Shown one piece after another: positions 36,501-46,129 of a stretch of DNA of 64,000 nt; within the stretch, counting starts at the first letter, position 1; each line of letters starts with the position of its first letter. The translations under genes and the position numbers were made by a program. Source of the stretch: Cenococcum geophilum 1.58. Taxonomy: Eukaryota; Ascomycota; Dothideomycetes; Gloniales; Gloniaceae. Below the pieces are notes generated by a model, which made no database searches, was not told where the DNA came from, and was given only the letters and a program-made list of their open reading frames with translations. The stretch spans positions 248,001 to 312,000 of the forward strand of contig KV748195.1 in NCBI GenBank assembly GCA_001692895.1. Direction: 5' to 3'.

Positions 36501-37753
36501 ACAGCTACTGAGCTCTCGCGTCTTTGTATTTACAGGTGGAGTTACTTTCACCGGCTCAATCGTCGCATTCCTCAAGCTTGCAGGCCGCATGTCTTCTAGA
36601 CCAAGGATTCTTCCGGGCAGACATGTCATCAATAGCACCTTACTCGGTGCGAATGTAGCCACCATGAGCGTGTTTCTTACCGCAGCACCGGGGGCACCTC
36701 TGATCGGTGCTGCATGCTTGACTTCTAACACTGCTCTCAGCTTCCTCAAAGGATACACCACCACGGCTGCAATCGGTGGCGCCGACATGCCTGTTGTTAT
36801 CACTGTTTTAAATGCATACTCTGGATTTGCCCTGGTTGCCGAAGGCTTTATGCTCGATAATCCTCTTCTCACTAGCGTCGGCGCGCTTATCGGCGTCAGT
36901 GGCTCCATTTTGTCCTACATCATGTGTGTAGCGATGAACAGGTCGCTCACCAACGTGCTTTTCGGCGGCATTGCCGCACCAGCCGATAATGTGGTTAGGA
37001 TTGAGGGAGAAGTGTCAAGGGCCACGGTTGACGAGACAGTAGATGTGCTTGTCAACGCCGAGAATGTCATCATCGTGAGTTTGCCTCCAACCCGTATTCC
37101 CTTTGGGCTATGCGATTATGTTCATTTGGACCTTTATTGATATATGTGCGCCGCGTATAGGTCGTTGGGTATGGAATGGCCGTCGCGAAGGCCCAATACG
37201 CCATCTCTGAAATTACACACATGCTCCGGGCTAAGGGTGTCAACGTCCGATTCGCAATCCACCCTGTTGCTGGAAGGATGCCAGGCCAGTGTAATGTCTT
37301 ACTTGCTGAGGCGTCCGTGCCGTATGATAGTGAGTTCTCTCCATTAACTTATTGCCTCAACGATCTTCCAAGCCCATGCGTGCTAATGCGCAGCGACAGT
37401 CGTGTTGGAAATGGACGAGATCAACGACGACTTCTCTGACGCCGACGTTACGCTCGTCATCGGCGCTAACGATACCGTCAATCCCATTGCGCTGGAGTCC
37501 GGAAGCGCAATAGCCGGTATGCCTGTCTTGCATGCCTGGAAGAGCAAACATGTTGTAGTAATGAAACGGGGCATGGCAAGCGGGTATGCTGACGTGCCGA
37601 ATCCAATGTTCTATATGGACAACACGAAGATGTTGTTTGGAGATGCGAAGGATAGCTGCGATGGTAAGAGCGAAGCTCAAAGGATATATTTCTGAGATTG
37701 TGCTAATAAGTTTTGCCTTAGCTATTAAACGAGCGTTAGAGTCAAGGAACTGA
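33540..37753 (+). CDS. Mitochondrial proton-translocating NAD(P) transhydrogenase, 15 exons
   Basis: Inner-membrane enzyme moving hydride between NADH and NADP+ coupled to proton flow. It has a basic Ser/Arg-rich presequence (about 100 aa); domain I with [17 protein letters not shown] and [14 protein letters not shown]; membrane domain II with [39 protein letters not shown]; domain III (NADP) with [42 protein letters not shown]. Exons: 33540-34282, 34341-34430, 34498-34501, 34552-34614, 34670-34930, 34984-35101, 35153-35614, 35673-35825, 35894-36034, 36079-36240, 36301-36471, 36536-37074, 37161-37329, 37400-37663, 37722-37753. They sum to 3372 bases, 1123 aa. Exon 3 is only 4 nt (CAAG). The gene looks intact. 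Confidence 0.9.
34498..34501 (+). other. Predicted 4-nt micro-exon (CAAG) of the transhydrogenase gene
   Basis: Exon 2 ends ..TAAGG at 34430 in phase 2. The next recognisable coding DNA ([12 protein letters not shown]) starts at 34552. Only ctttcag|CAAG|gtataa supplies the conserved Gly-Lys between TAAG and IPPCK and keeps the frame. The flanking introns are 67 bp (34431-34497) and 50 bp (34502-34551). Confidence 0.7.
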
Positions 37754-38383
37754 ATACAAGCGGGCCTTATGTCAAGGCCTGAGGGATCTGCTCTGAGCTA
37801 GTTTGCACTATCTATTACAAATACATCATGTATCTCATAGTTTTGTTTTCCATACATCGCTTCACATATCATGCAAATGACAGCTATAATGCCACCTTAA
37901 CTCCCTTGAGCGCTGAGAAGTTGAGGGATGGCTATCAGGGGGTGGATCGAGTGAGATGATATGGCTGGGGCGTGTAAGTACAATCAGGCACAGACTTCAG
38001 TCCACGAATCCGGAACTGGCCGCCTCAATTACTTTCGTCATTGTTCCCGTAGAACCAGCTGCATTTTTTTCTTTATCCATCATAGAATACAAGTTTGCTG
38101 AATTATACACTACATTGACCTCAAAGGTTCTACAATGAACATGAGAGTAGGATGAGCACATCCTGTCCCAGACTGAGTTTGTCGACATCAGCTGTCGACA
38201 TCTGCAACAGCATCCGTCCAAAGCCGCAAAATGTGTGAGGGCATTCAATTATCCAACCTCTACTTATACAGTCTGTCCTTCGCACACCCCTCTCACCTAA
38301 TGCAGACCACGAGGCTTGGCCTAGCGATTGGCCGCAACGCCATTTGCATCCGCAGCAACTGCTGCTGAACCCACGCCCGAACC
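37754..38383. other. Intergenic between converging genes
   Basis: 3' ends of the transhydrogenase and the ppo remnant. The 38130-38387 ORF has no recognisable features. Confidence 0.5.
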
Positions 38384-40676
38384 TCATGATCCAAACCTGT
38401 ATGGCCCGCCGGCTGGAATCTGTGTCAGGTTCTGGTAGACCTTGTTGATACTATGTCCCTGATCAGCGTTGTCGGGGCCTTTGTACACGCCCCGGCCCTC
38501 GCCGTTGAAGCGGAGGTTCCAAGCTGGAGAAGCCACACATTAGTCTAAATCCGTATTCTTTTCCGCAAGACGAATGAGGGACTCACTGGCTGGGAATAGC
38601 GTAAGACGATCCCACTGCACCGTCATGTATTGTTCGATGCCCGATGATGCGTTTACACGGCCGAGCTTGTCGTGAGCGATGCGGTGATCCTTAAGCTTCG
38701 CCATGTATTTCAGCATACCCGTGAGAGCTGTGAGGGCGAGCTGTTTAATGTCGAGGCGTTTAGTGTCGTATCTTGATACACCAAGGCTTGGATCTTGGTC
38801 CAATGTGACATGTCGGGCTTATCCTCGTGAGGATGATCGATATAGCAGGCGAGCACCTCTGTGAACTAAAACTGTTAGGATTCCCATATCATCGGAAGCG
38901 GATTCTCAACTCACTATCACCACGCTCTCTTATGTGCTGCATCCAGCGCAATCGCCAGCATCACTGTCGCGGCCTCGTTAGGGCCGCCCATCTTCGCAAC
39001 CAGTTCTCTGGACGCCTCCACGCCAAATTCTCGCACCCTCACAACATAATCATCGTTGCCAGCAGTTTTGAGGCTCCGAGCAGTAAACCGACAGCCTGCC
39101 CGAGCCTGTTCCGCACCATATTCCGCTTGTTTCTCGAGGAATTCGATGGACTTTCGGAAAGCAACTCGGCGTTTCCACAATGTGGCTTCATCGGACTCGT
39201 ATACCTTGTAGCTCCGGCATTTGTCGACGTGCTTGTAGCTTTGGTTTTCGTTGTAGAGCCTGTCCTTGTGTTGTTCAGTCTTGACGTTATCCCAGAAGCC
39301 AAGTAAATCGGCAACGAATCTGGTAATGACCGGTATGGCATAACTGGTAGCGTGTGAGCGTCATCTCGTAGCCAACCTCGCAAATAGCAATGTGTAACTT
39401 AATCCTTGACAACACCGATCTGGTACACCTGCTCAAGGCCTGGGGCAGTCTTTGACTTTCTGTCGACTGTCGAGGTCACTGTCAGGTACCACCAACTCAC
39501 CACCCTGTTTCTTGCCATCGTATTTATATTACCTATTACTGAATGAGTGGCAATATCGACCTGGTGGCAATTGGGTAACCGTTACATATCGTCGTCAGCG
39601 TCAGTCTTTTGCCCCCTACCCTATGTATATAGACAGCTTCTAGAGCCAGCTTCAATCGACAGAGTTCTTATGAGTGACTTGTCCGTCCGACACTTTCTGA
39701 AACTTACGCTGCTCGCGTGCAGTAACCCCTTTCGACATTTCTACGAAGTATTCCATGAACACTTGCGGGGTTTCTTTCGTGATGAGCGTTTGTAGCACGT
39801 CGAGAGCGTCGTAGAGCGCTTTGCCCTCGCCTATCATATCTCCCAGATAGCTGCTTGGAAGGACTGCCTCATCTGTGATTCCTGGGTTGTGGAATTGCGC
39901 CTTCTCGGATTTAAAGATCATTTCCTTAATGTCGCTGTAATTAGAAGTGGACACAATCCGCGCAGGCCTGGCAACTTCAGCCGGTAGCACTTCCCTTCGG
40001 TACTGATAGGGTCGTGCTTTGCGAGCTTTCTGTAAGCCTTGCCCTTATTTTTGCTATCAATTATCAGATCCGAAGTATCCGTCTGTGATGGGTAGTTTTG
40101 CTCTTTGGCGAGGACCAGATTCTTGGCTGGGGTGTAGAATGGCTGCCACATCTGAACGGAGTTATTCTTAAAATATCTAGGAAATACGCGCTGGAAGAGT
40201 CTGTGAAAGGCTCCGCCTTTCATGGTGTCTGGATCCGATGATACTTCACGCACACCCCATGCCGTAAGAGAGCCGACACTCCAATCCCGAAAGGGAGGGG
40301 AGTTGGTAAACTACTGGGATGTAGCTTTATCTAGGAGTGATCATAAATGAACGCTTACAACTGTATAAAGGCGATCAGAGCGGACAAGAGTCACTGCATC
40401 ACAGAAAGCGCCTGCCCATAGCGCTGTTAGGCTACTGTTAAGCCCCATAGTTCCTGGATCCAGGCAGCGTCCATCGCCTTCACACATTAGGCCTAGATAT
40501 AACTCGACCATGTCAGGGTCTTCATAGAGATCACGCAATGCGTCGGTTATTTTTGGCTCTTTGTTGATGTCCTTGAAGGTGTGTGTTTTGACAGTCCAAA
40601 GAATTGGCGGAACTCATTCAACGTTGCAATCTCCCTGGACAATCTCGTTCATTAGCACAGCACATCCAAGCAGGAT
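38384..40676 (-). pseudogene. ppo-type fatty-acid oxygenase (linoleate diol synthase-like), 3' part, interrupted by solo LTR
   Basis: Minus-strand segments match the Ppo family (N-terminal haem dioxygenase plus C-terminal P450-like domain that make oxylipins): ATLNEFRQFFGL, ALRDLYEDPDMVELYLGLM, LTALWAGAFCDAVTLVRSDRLYT, LTAWGVREVSSDPDTMKGGAFHRLFQRVFPRYFKNNSV, FYTPAKN, IVSTSNYSDIKEMIFK, YLGDMIGEGKALYDAL, FRKSIEFLEKQAEYGAEQ, VREFGVEASRELVAKMGG, and the C-terminus ..YMTVQWDRLTLFPA / TWNLRFNGEGRGVYKGP ending at 38384. Introns such as 38524-38570 are still well formed. The gene is broken by a solo LTR at 39461-39692 and loses its 5' part at about 40676; the preceding part seems to be at 52576-52830. 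Confidence 0.8.
39461..39692 (+). repeat. Solo LTR inside the ppo P450-like region
   Basis: It starts TGTCGACTGTCGAGG and ends GTCCGTCCGACA, with perfect 5-bp flanks ctttc (39456-39460 and 39693-39697). Internal landmarks (TATGTATATAGA, CTTCTAGAGCC, CGACAGAGTTCT) show it belongs to the same LTR superfamily as 14812-15036 and 41003-41264, though diverged. It interrupts the ppo reading after ..KFQKVSD. Confidence 0.88.
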
Positions 40677-40682
40677 ATTCTC

Positions 40683-40985
40683 TCAGATGATGTGTCGACG
40701 CCCAATTGGCCCAAAAAGACCGGTCCTTAGTCGCGGCTCGTTGTACTCGAGCGTCGATTGCTTGCAATGGCGCTCGCAATAGGCGAACGTCTCGTGATCG
40801 TTCTTGTATAGTAGGTTCCTTCTATTGTCCCACCATACATCCTTATTGTTGGACTTTCTCAAGCAGGCCAAATTTGTATGGAAAGCTGGTATATACGCTG
40901 CCTTAGCTAGTAAGATCTTCGTGGGACCCGATGGCGTCTGGATAGTAATCGCTGCCGCCCCTATACCCACAAAAGCTCGACACAA
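40683..40985 (-). pseudogene. Ty1/copia pol scrap (protease / GAG-pre-integrase region), not RIP-mutated
   Basis: A 100-residue open stretch reads ITIQTPSGPTKILLAKAAYIPAF, NLACLRKSNNKDVWWDNRRNLLY, YCERHCKQSTLEYN, the typical protease end and GAG_pre-integrase block of copia pol. It has normal base composition. A RIP-mutated counterpart lies at about 46980-47200 within the copia element. The scrap lies between the ppo junction at 40676 and the minisatellite starting at 40979. Confidence 0.75.
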
Positions 40986-41515
40986 AGCTCTGCGTACGGA
41001 GGTGTCGACCTAAATCGAAGTTCCTTACTACCATCGTAATACTATCTGACGACCTAGATCGTCTATACGAACTATATCTCAGTTGTCTCGTATCTTGAGC
41101 TCATATATCTCATCGAACGTCTCATTACCTGTTTCTCTTAACTATGACCTACTACATGACGACGTCGTCGTCATTGTATTTGGGACCTACCTAATGTATA
41201 TAAGAGAGCTTCTAGAGCCCTCTTTAATAAAACAGAGTTCTCATTCCTAATCGTCCGTTCAACAGGAGGCTCTACACAAAGCTCTGCGTACGGAGGCTCT
41301 GCACGAAGCTCTACACGAAGCTCTGCACAAAGCTTTTATATAGAGCCTTCATAGTAGAGCCGTCGTACGCAGAACCGTCGTACGCAGAGCCGTCGTGCAG
41401 AGCCTCCATATACAGAGCTTCGTGCAGAGCTTCGTGCAAAGCTTCGTGCAGAGCTTTGTGCGGAGCCTCCGTATGCAGAGCTTCCATGCGCAGAGCCGGA
41501 TGTAGAGCTATATAT
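40979..41515. repeat. 12-bp minisatellite array 1 (interrupted by a solo LTR)
   Basis: Units of the form GAAGCTCTGCAC with CGGAGGCTCTGCGTA variants. The left bit (40979-41002) and the right bit (41265-41515) are one array split by the LTR at 41003-41264. The unit direction flips near 41340-41395, around a TATATAGAGCC core, so the array is partly palindromic. On the minus strand it is open as a 70-codon EALH-type repeat ORF. Confidence 0.85.
41003..41264 (+). repeat. Solo LTR within minisatellite array 1
   Basis: 262 bp, starts TGTCGACCTAAATCG, ends CGTCCGTTCAACA, with perfect 5-bp flanks ggagg (40998-41002 and 41265-41269). Related to the other TGTCGAC LTRs. Confidence 0.88.
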
Positions 41516-41915
41516 AGAGCCACCTACTAAAATATAGAAAAAAAGGATGATATAACTTAATTTTTATATAATAATAATAAAGAAGGCGACTAAAAATTTA
41601 TTTAGGGTATGCCAAGACTTATCGCGATAAGATTTATCCAAAACCATACTACTGCCTAGTGGACGGGTATTCCATATTGAAGAGCTAAGCAACCTCTTGT
41701 ATTTTTTAATTTAGAGGTATTAATAGAGTTAAGAGCTTCTAATTCCACTTCTAAAACTATATTTTATATAATGATAAAGAGGAGGAAGGCGACTAAAAAT
41801 TTATTTGGGGTATGCCAAGACTTATCGCGATAAAACGCAATGGATATCCTTATCGCGATAAGGATATCCATTGCGTCTTATCGCGATAAGGTTTATCCAA
41901 AACCACCCTGTTATA
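41516..41915. repeat. Duplicated segment with TTATCGCGATAA palindromes
   Basis: A segment (gactaaaaatttattt.gggtatgccaagacttatcgcgataa) occurs twice, at about 41589-41640 and 41792-41910. The second copy is expanded by a 42-bp perfect palindrome (41835-41876). The 12-mer TTATCGCGATAA occurs four times. AT-rich, no gene. Confidence 0.8.
41835..41876. repeat. 42-bp perfect palindrome
   Basis: The arms acgcaatggatatccttat / ataaggatatccattgcgt surround a CGCG centre with no mismatch. The central 12 bases are TTATCGCGATAA. Confidence 0.92.
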
Positions 41916-42136
41916 GGGGTGTAGATCAATTTCGTTAAAGAAGGTAACTGCCCCACATACAAATCAAGTCGCGTCGCTTAACAAAGTCCTGGAAAAGTCC
42001 CTCAGACCGTAGAATCAACTTTTTGACAAAAAAGTTGATTCTATGGTCTGAGAGACTTTCGCAAGGTTTCTTAGGCGATCCGACTTGTTTTGTATGTAGA
42101 GCAGTTACCTTTTTCAACGAAATTGATCTACACCTC
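41916..42136. mobile_element. Foldback (MITE-like) element, 221 bp
   Basis: Two long inverted arms of about 105 bp meet at ttttgacaaaa (42021-42031). The outer ends are GGTGTAGATCAATTTCGTT and its inverse. The arms are roughly 80 percent alike by eye. A partial relative is at 61110-61245. No coding capacity. No clear target duplication found. Confidence 0.75.
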
Positions 42137-42269
42137 CACAACAGCTACCATCTCAGAAATACCGTTAAATTGATCCGCAGAAGCAGCTCTATAATCGATG
42201 AGTATATCTACTCCGTACGCCTCCACGATATCTAGTAGAAAGCGCCGCCGAACGGGCGATGCGTCGATT

Positions 42270-42438
42270 GAATCTGAAGCTCTGCACGAAGCTCTGCACG
42301 AAGCTCTGCGCGAAGCTCTGCACAAAGCTCTGCACAAAGCTCTACACGAGGCTCTGCGTACGGAGGCTCTACACGAAGCTCTGCGCGAAGCTCTGCACAA
42401 AGCTCTGCGGAAGCCCTGCGCGAAGCTCTGCGCGAAGC
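42270..42438 (+). repeat. 12-bp minisatellite array 2, left part
   Basis: Units GAAGCTCTGCRC and ACGGAGGCTCT variants; continues at 51396 beyond the copia element. An open frame starting upstream (..SSRKRRRTGDAS) runs through it as EALH/EALR repeats. Confidence 0.85.
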
Positions 42439-42674
42439 TGTCGATCGGAAGTCCGTGCACCGATTGTAGGAAAAGAATAATGACTCTGTCTATTGAATGG
42501 TGGCTCTAGAGCCTCTATATATACATAGGAAAGGTGTAGGAAATGGGAACGAGAAGGGGGTAGGGGGGTGGCAATGGAAACAAGGGGTAGGTGACCGAGT
42601 TAATGATTGAGTCAATGACTGAGTCAATGGGAGGTTGCTGAGTCGGTAATAAGATAACCTAATCTAGGTCGACA
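42439..42674 (-). repeat. 3' LTR of the copia element
   Basis: 236 bp; on the plus strand it runs TGTCGATCGG to GGTCGACA. Same family as 14812-15036. Confidence 0.9.
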
Positions 42675-45093
42675 CACCCCCCCCCAGCTAATTAACTGGT
42701 AGGTGATTAGCTAGATATACCTAAATAGGAAATATCTATAGTGTTAAACTAAATAGAAACCATCTAAAAGCAAGAACTTAATAAGGAAATCGTGTAAATA
42801 GGTTAAATAGTATAGTTAAATCTAACTACAATAGGGTCTTAATATTAATTAGATTTAGTTGTTAAATAAAGCTTTTATGCTTCTGCCTTGGTAAGGCCTT
42901 TATAAGACCGTCAGCTGTTATATTAGTAGTAGGAACCTACTTAATTATAATTAACCCTTTTTAAACCTCTTAGCGAAGCTAGTGCTGGTGGATATCTATA
43001 TAACGAAGCTTTGTGTTTAATTAGGGTCTGTTCTTAGTAAGCAGCTAAATTATCTATAGGTTATCGCAGCTAATTATATACTCCTTATTTATATAGAGTT
43101 ATATAACTTAAAAGAAGCGCTACCACTAAATTAATTCGGTAGCTGCATTTAATAGAGCCTTAAGTTTAGCTTTAGTGCTTAATGTTATAACAGTCTTCTG
43201 CTTAGTGGAGCGCTAGTTAATTACTCCCTTAAATAGTATAAATATAAAGCCTTTAGTACTCTTCCAACTAATAGGATTATTGCTAAATATAGCGTTGCTT
43301 ATATAGATAACAATCTAACTTCTAATATTCCTATTTAAGTATTTAATCGCTAGGGTTCTCGTTTAATAGAGGTATAGAATTACTTAATTAACTACGGCTT
43401 TATATAGGGGCGACGGATTATAAAGAAATTCTACGAGCTTGCTTAAGGCTTAAGTAATATTAAGTTATATAATGTAGGTGGCGTAGAGTAGTAAGCCGAC
43501 CTTTCTCTAATATATATAGACCTGCTGCTTAAAGGCCTGCTCTAGATTAGGCAAGAGATCGTCCGTACTTATTAGCGTATATATTAGATAATAATCTTTT
43601 AAATAGAAGGTGCTGGCGATTTTATTAATATAGGAATCTTAATAAAGCTAAAGCTTTTGTTAAGGTTAATTATAAAGGATTCTAATTCCTAAGAACTAGG
43701 TTAGTTCTCTTAGGTTCTTAATCTTATATTTCTTTATTAGCTCTTCCTTAAAGAGTTAAAGCTTTAGTAGGTCTTTTATGCTGTAGGCTACTATAATATT
43801 ATTAACGTAGAAGAATATAATTAGCCAGTTATTGTAAAATAGGTATAATTCTCTATTAACTGCCGTTAGACCTAGGGTTATTAGGGTAGTTAAGAACTTA
43901 TTAAGCTAAAGTAATAGTAATTATTGGAGGCCGTATAAGCTCTTTAAAGGAGTAGATACCTACCCTTCTATTAAAAGCTATCTAGAAACTTAATATAAAC
44001 TATCTTATTAATAAGGCTATTAGCAAAGGCATTAACTATATTATACTACTAAGTCTCTAGATTGTATATAGCGACGATCGCTATTATAGCCCTAAATGTT
44101 TTTGCTATAAGGGTTGCTATATACGTGTCCTTTTTACTAAGTTATTATAAGTCGCCTTATATATAAAGACGGGCTTTAAATTTAACTAGATATTTATTAG
44201 TATTAAACTTATAAATAAACACCTAGGTAACGAGTAAGACGTTAAGCGACACTGTCCGTTTAACAGTCTTAAATATTCCTTACTACTTAAGATTACTAAA
44301 TTCCTTATTAGCAGCTTCTATAAAGCTATCTTTATATAGGTAAGCTTAAAGCTCCTTTTAGCTATAAGGTGGTAATAAAAGCTTATTACAGTGTAATTAC
44401 TACTAGTAATATTTAATTCCGGTAGTAAAAGCTTTATAGAAGGTAGAAAGGGTATCTAATTACTTAATATCTATAAGGTAAGCTTCTTAACGCATTAAGG
44501 GCTTCTTAGTTCTTTTACTTATTATAATATTAATATCGCCTATATCGCCGTGGATCTCCTTTCTTAGATAGGCTTATTCTCTAAAAATGAGCTTAAATTA
44601 GGGTTTTTACTTAATTAAGGCACTTAACGGCTCTATATTGGTAGTATTTAATTAAGGTTTTAGCGTCTTAGCTAGGGTAGGGAGGCCTAGTATAGAGTTA
44701 TCCTTAGAGGCTTATAGGCTAATTATGTTATTATCTTAATCTGTTACTTAATCTTAATTTTTATTAGAATCCACCTATTAACTTCCACTAATATCTACCT
44801 CGTCCTCCTTATCTAACGTCTTATCTAATATCTTATTAAGCTCTTCCTAAAGCATCCTATTAATATTTAATATATTAATTACCTCTAAAATTTAATCCGC
44901 GCGTTTTTGGAGCAGATTTGCGAGATTTAGCTAACTGTTATTATAGAGCAATTGCTTATTAAACGTCACGTCTCTTATTTAAATCACCTTTTTTTTGCTA
45001 GGTATATAAACCCTAAAGATATTTATTAACTAGTACCCCACTAGGTATCTAATATAAGCCCTTAGCTTAAGCTTTTATATATATAAGATATTA

Positions 45094-46112
45094 GGCCGTC
45101 GAAATCGGACTCTGCACCTGTACGCGGTGACGGCTACGAACCTGGGTCTTCGAAGATCAGACTCAGAGCCAACGCAGAGACGTCGCACAGCGTGCTGGTG
45201 GGCCTGGTGGTGGTTGTACGCGTCGTGGGGCGTAGTGAAAAGTTTTCACATGGGATGGTGAGATCTCGAAAACCACTGCTGATGGTACCCCTTCACAATA
45301 CAGCCGCTACTGTTTCCCTACTGAGCACCTGTACGATCCAACATGGATACACGGCATTTGATAACATCCCCCTGACCTACAATAGAAAGCATTGACGACC
45401 TTATATTGACGAATGAACGAACGCGAACGAACGAATGAGTAAATATACGGCCCCTCCTAACCCCTAGGCCGATTGCCCGCGGAGCATGCGGTCACTCGCC
45501 GTACTGCCGTAACACTACTAAAACCAGCAGCTGGATAACCCCCCATGGTTTTCCTTGTCTCCTCTTAACGGAGTAGTGCCCGTAAAGAGGGCCTAGCGAC
45601 TAGGGCCTAGGCATAAAAGATACCCAGATATATACACACACATCCCGCTTTTATTTTTAGTATTAGAATAGTAGAACGGATGAATCCCCCTTACGCCTTC
45701 GATAGGCCTTGGGGGGGGGAGGCAAGGCGTATATGGCAATGGTTAACAAGAGATAGTATATAGGGGGTGGTTAAGATATGGGAAACAACAGTACAGCAAT
45801 CGAATAGCAAGGCCTAGCTAGGACGTAGTGAACCCTAGCTTTGGATAAGCTAGAGAAGGAAGCAGTGGTTCCCAAGGAGTTTAAACATCTAAGGAGGACA
45901 GGACGTAGCCGTAGGCCCGCAGGGCCGCTGCTACGGACGGACATGGCAAAACAGGGGTTTTTCATCCTACTGAGGTGGCTTATAGGGTTTTTCCGTCCCC
46001 TACATCAACAAGGGTTTTCTTCTTGTCAATTTATAAGTTTCCCTTGTGTACGGAGTAGTCTGCGTGGGCCTAGATAGGATCCGTATCAGACGTTAATTAA
46101 AGAACTTACTAC
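45094..46112. mobile_element. 1019-bp insert, not RIP-mutated, with 14-bp target duplication
   Basis: GC-normal DNA inside the RIP-mutated copia element, bracketed by identical TATATAAGATATTA (45080-45093 and 46113-46126). A long duplication suggests retroposition (a SINE- or LINE-type copy), but I see no A tail and no known domain. ORFs of 67 and 78 codons at 45192 and 45841 are unrecognised. Confidence 0.7.
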
Positions 46113-46129
46113 TATATAAGATATTATAT

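Noticed and set aside
38130..38387. 85-aa minus-strand ORF downstream of the ppo remnant
   Set aside because: Cys-rich but no known pattern; lies in the 3' flank.
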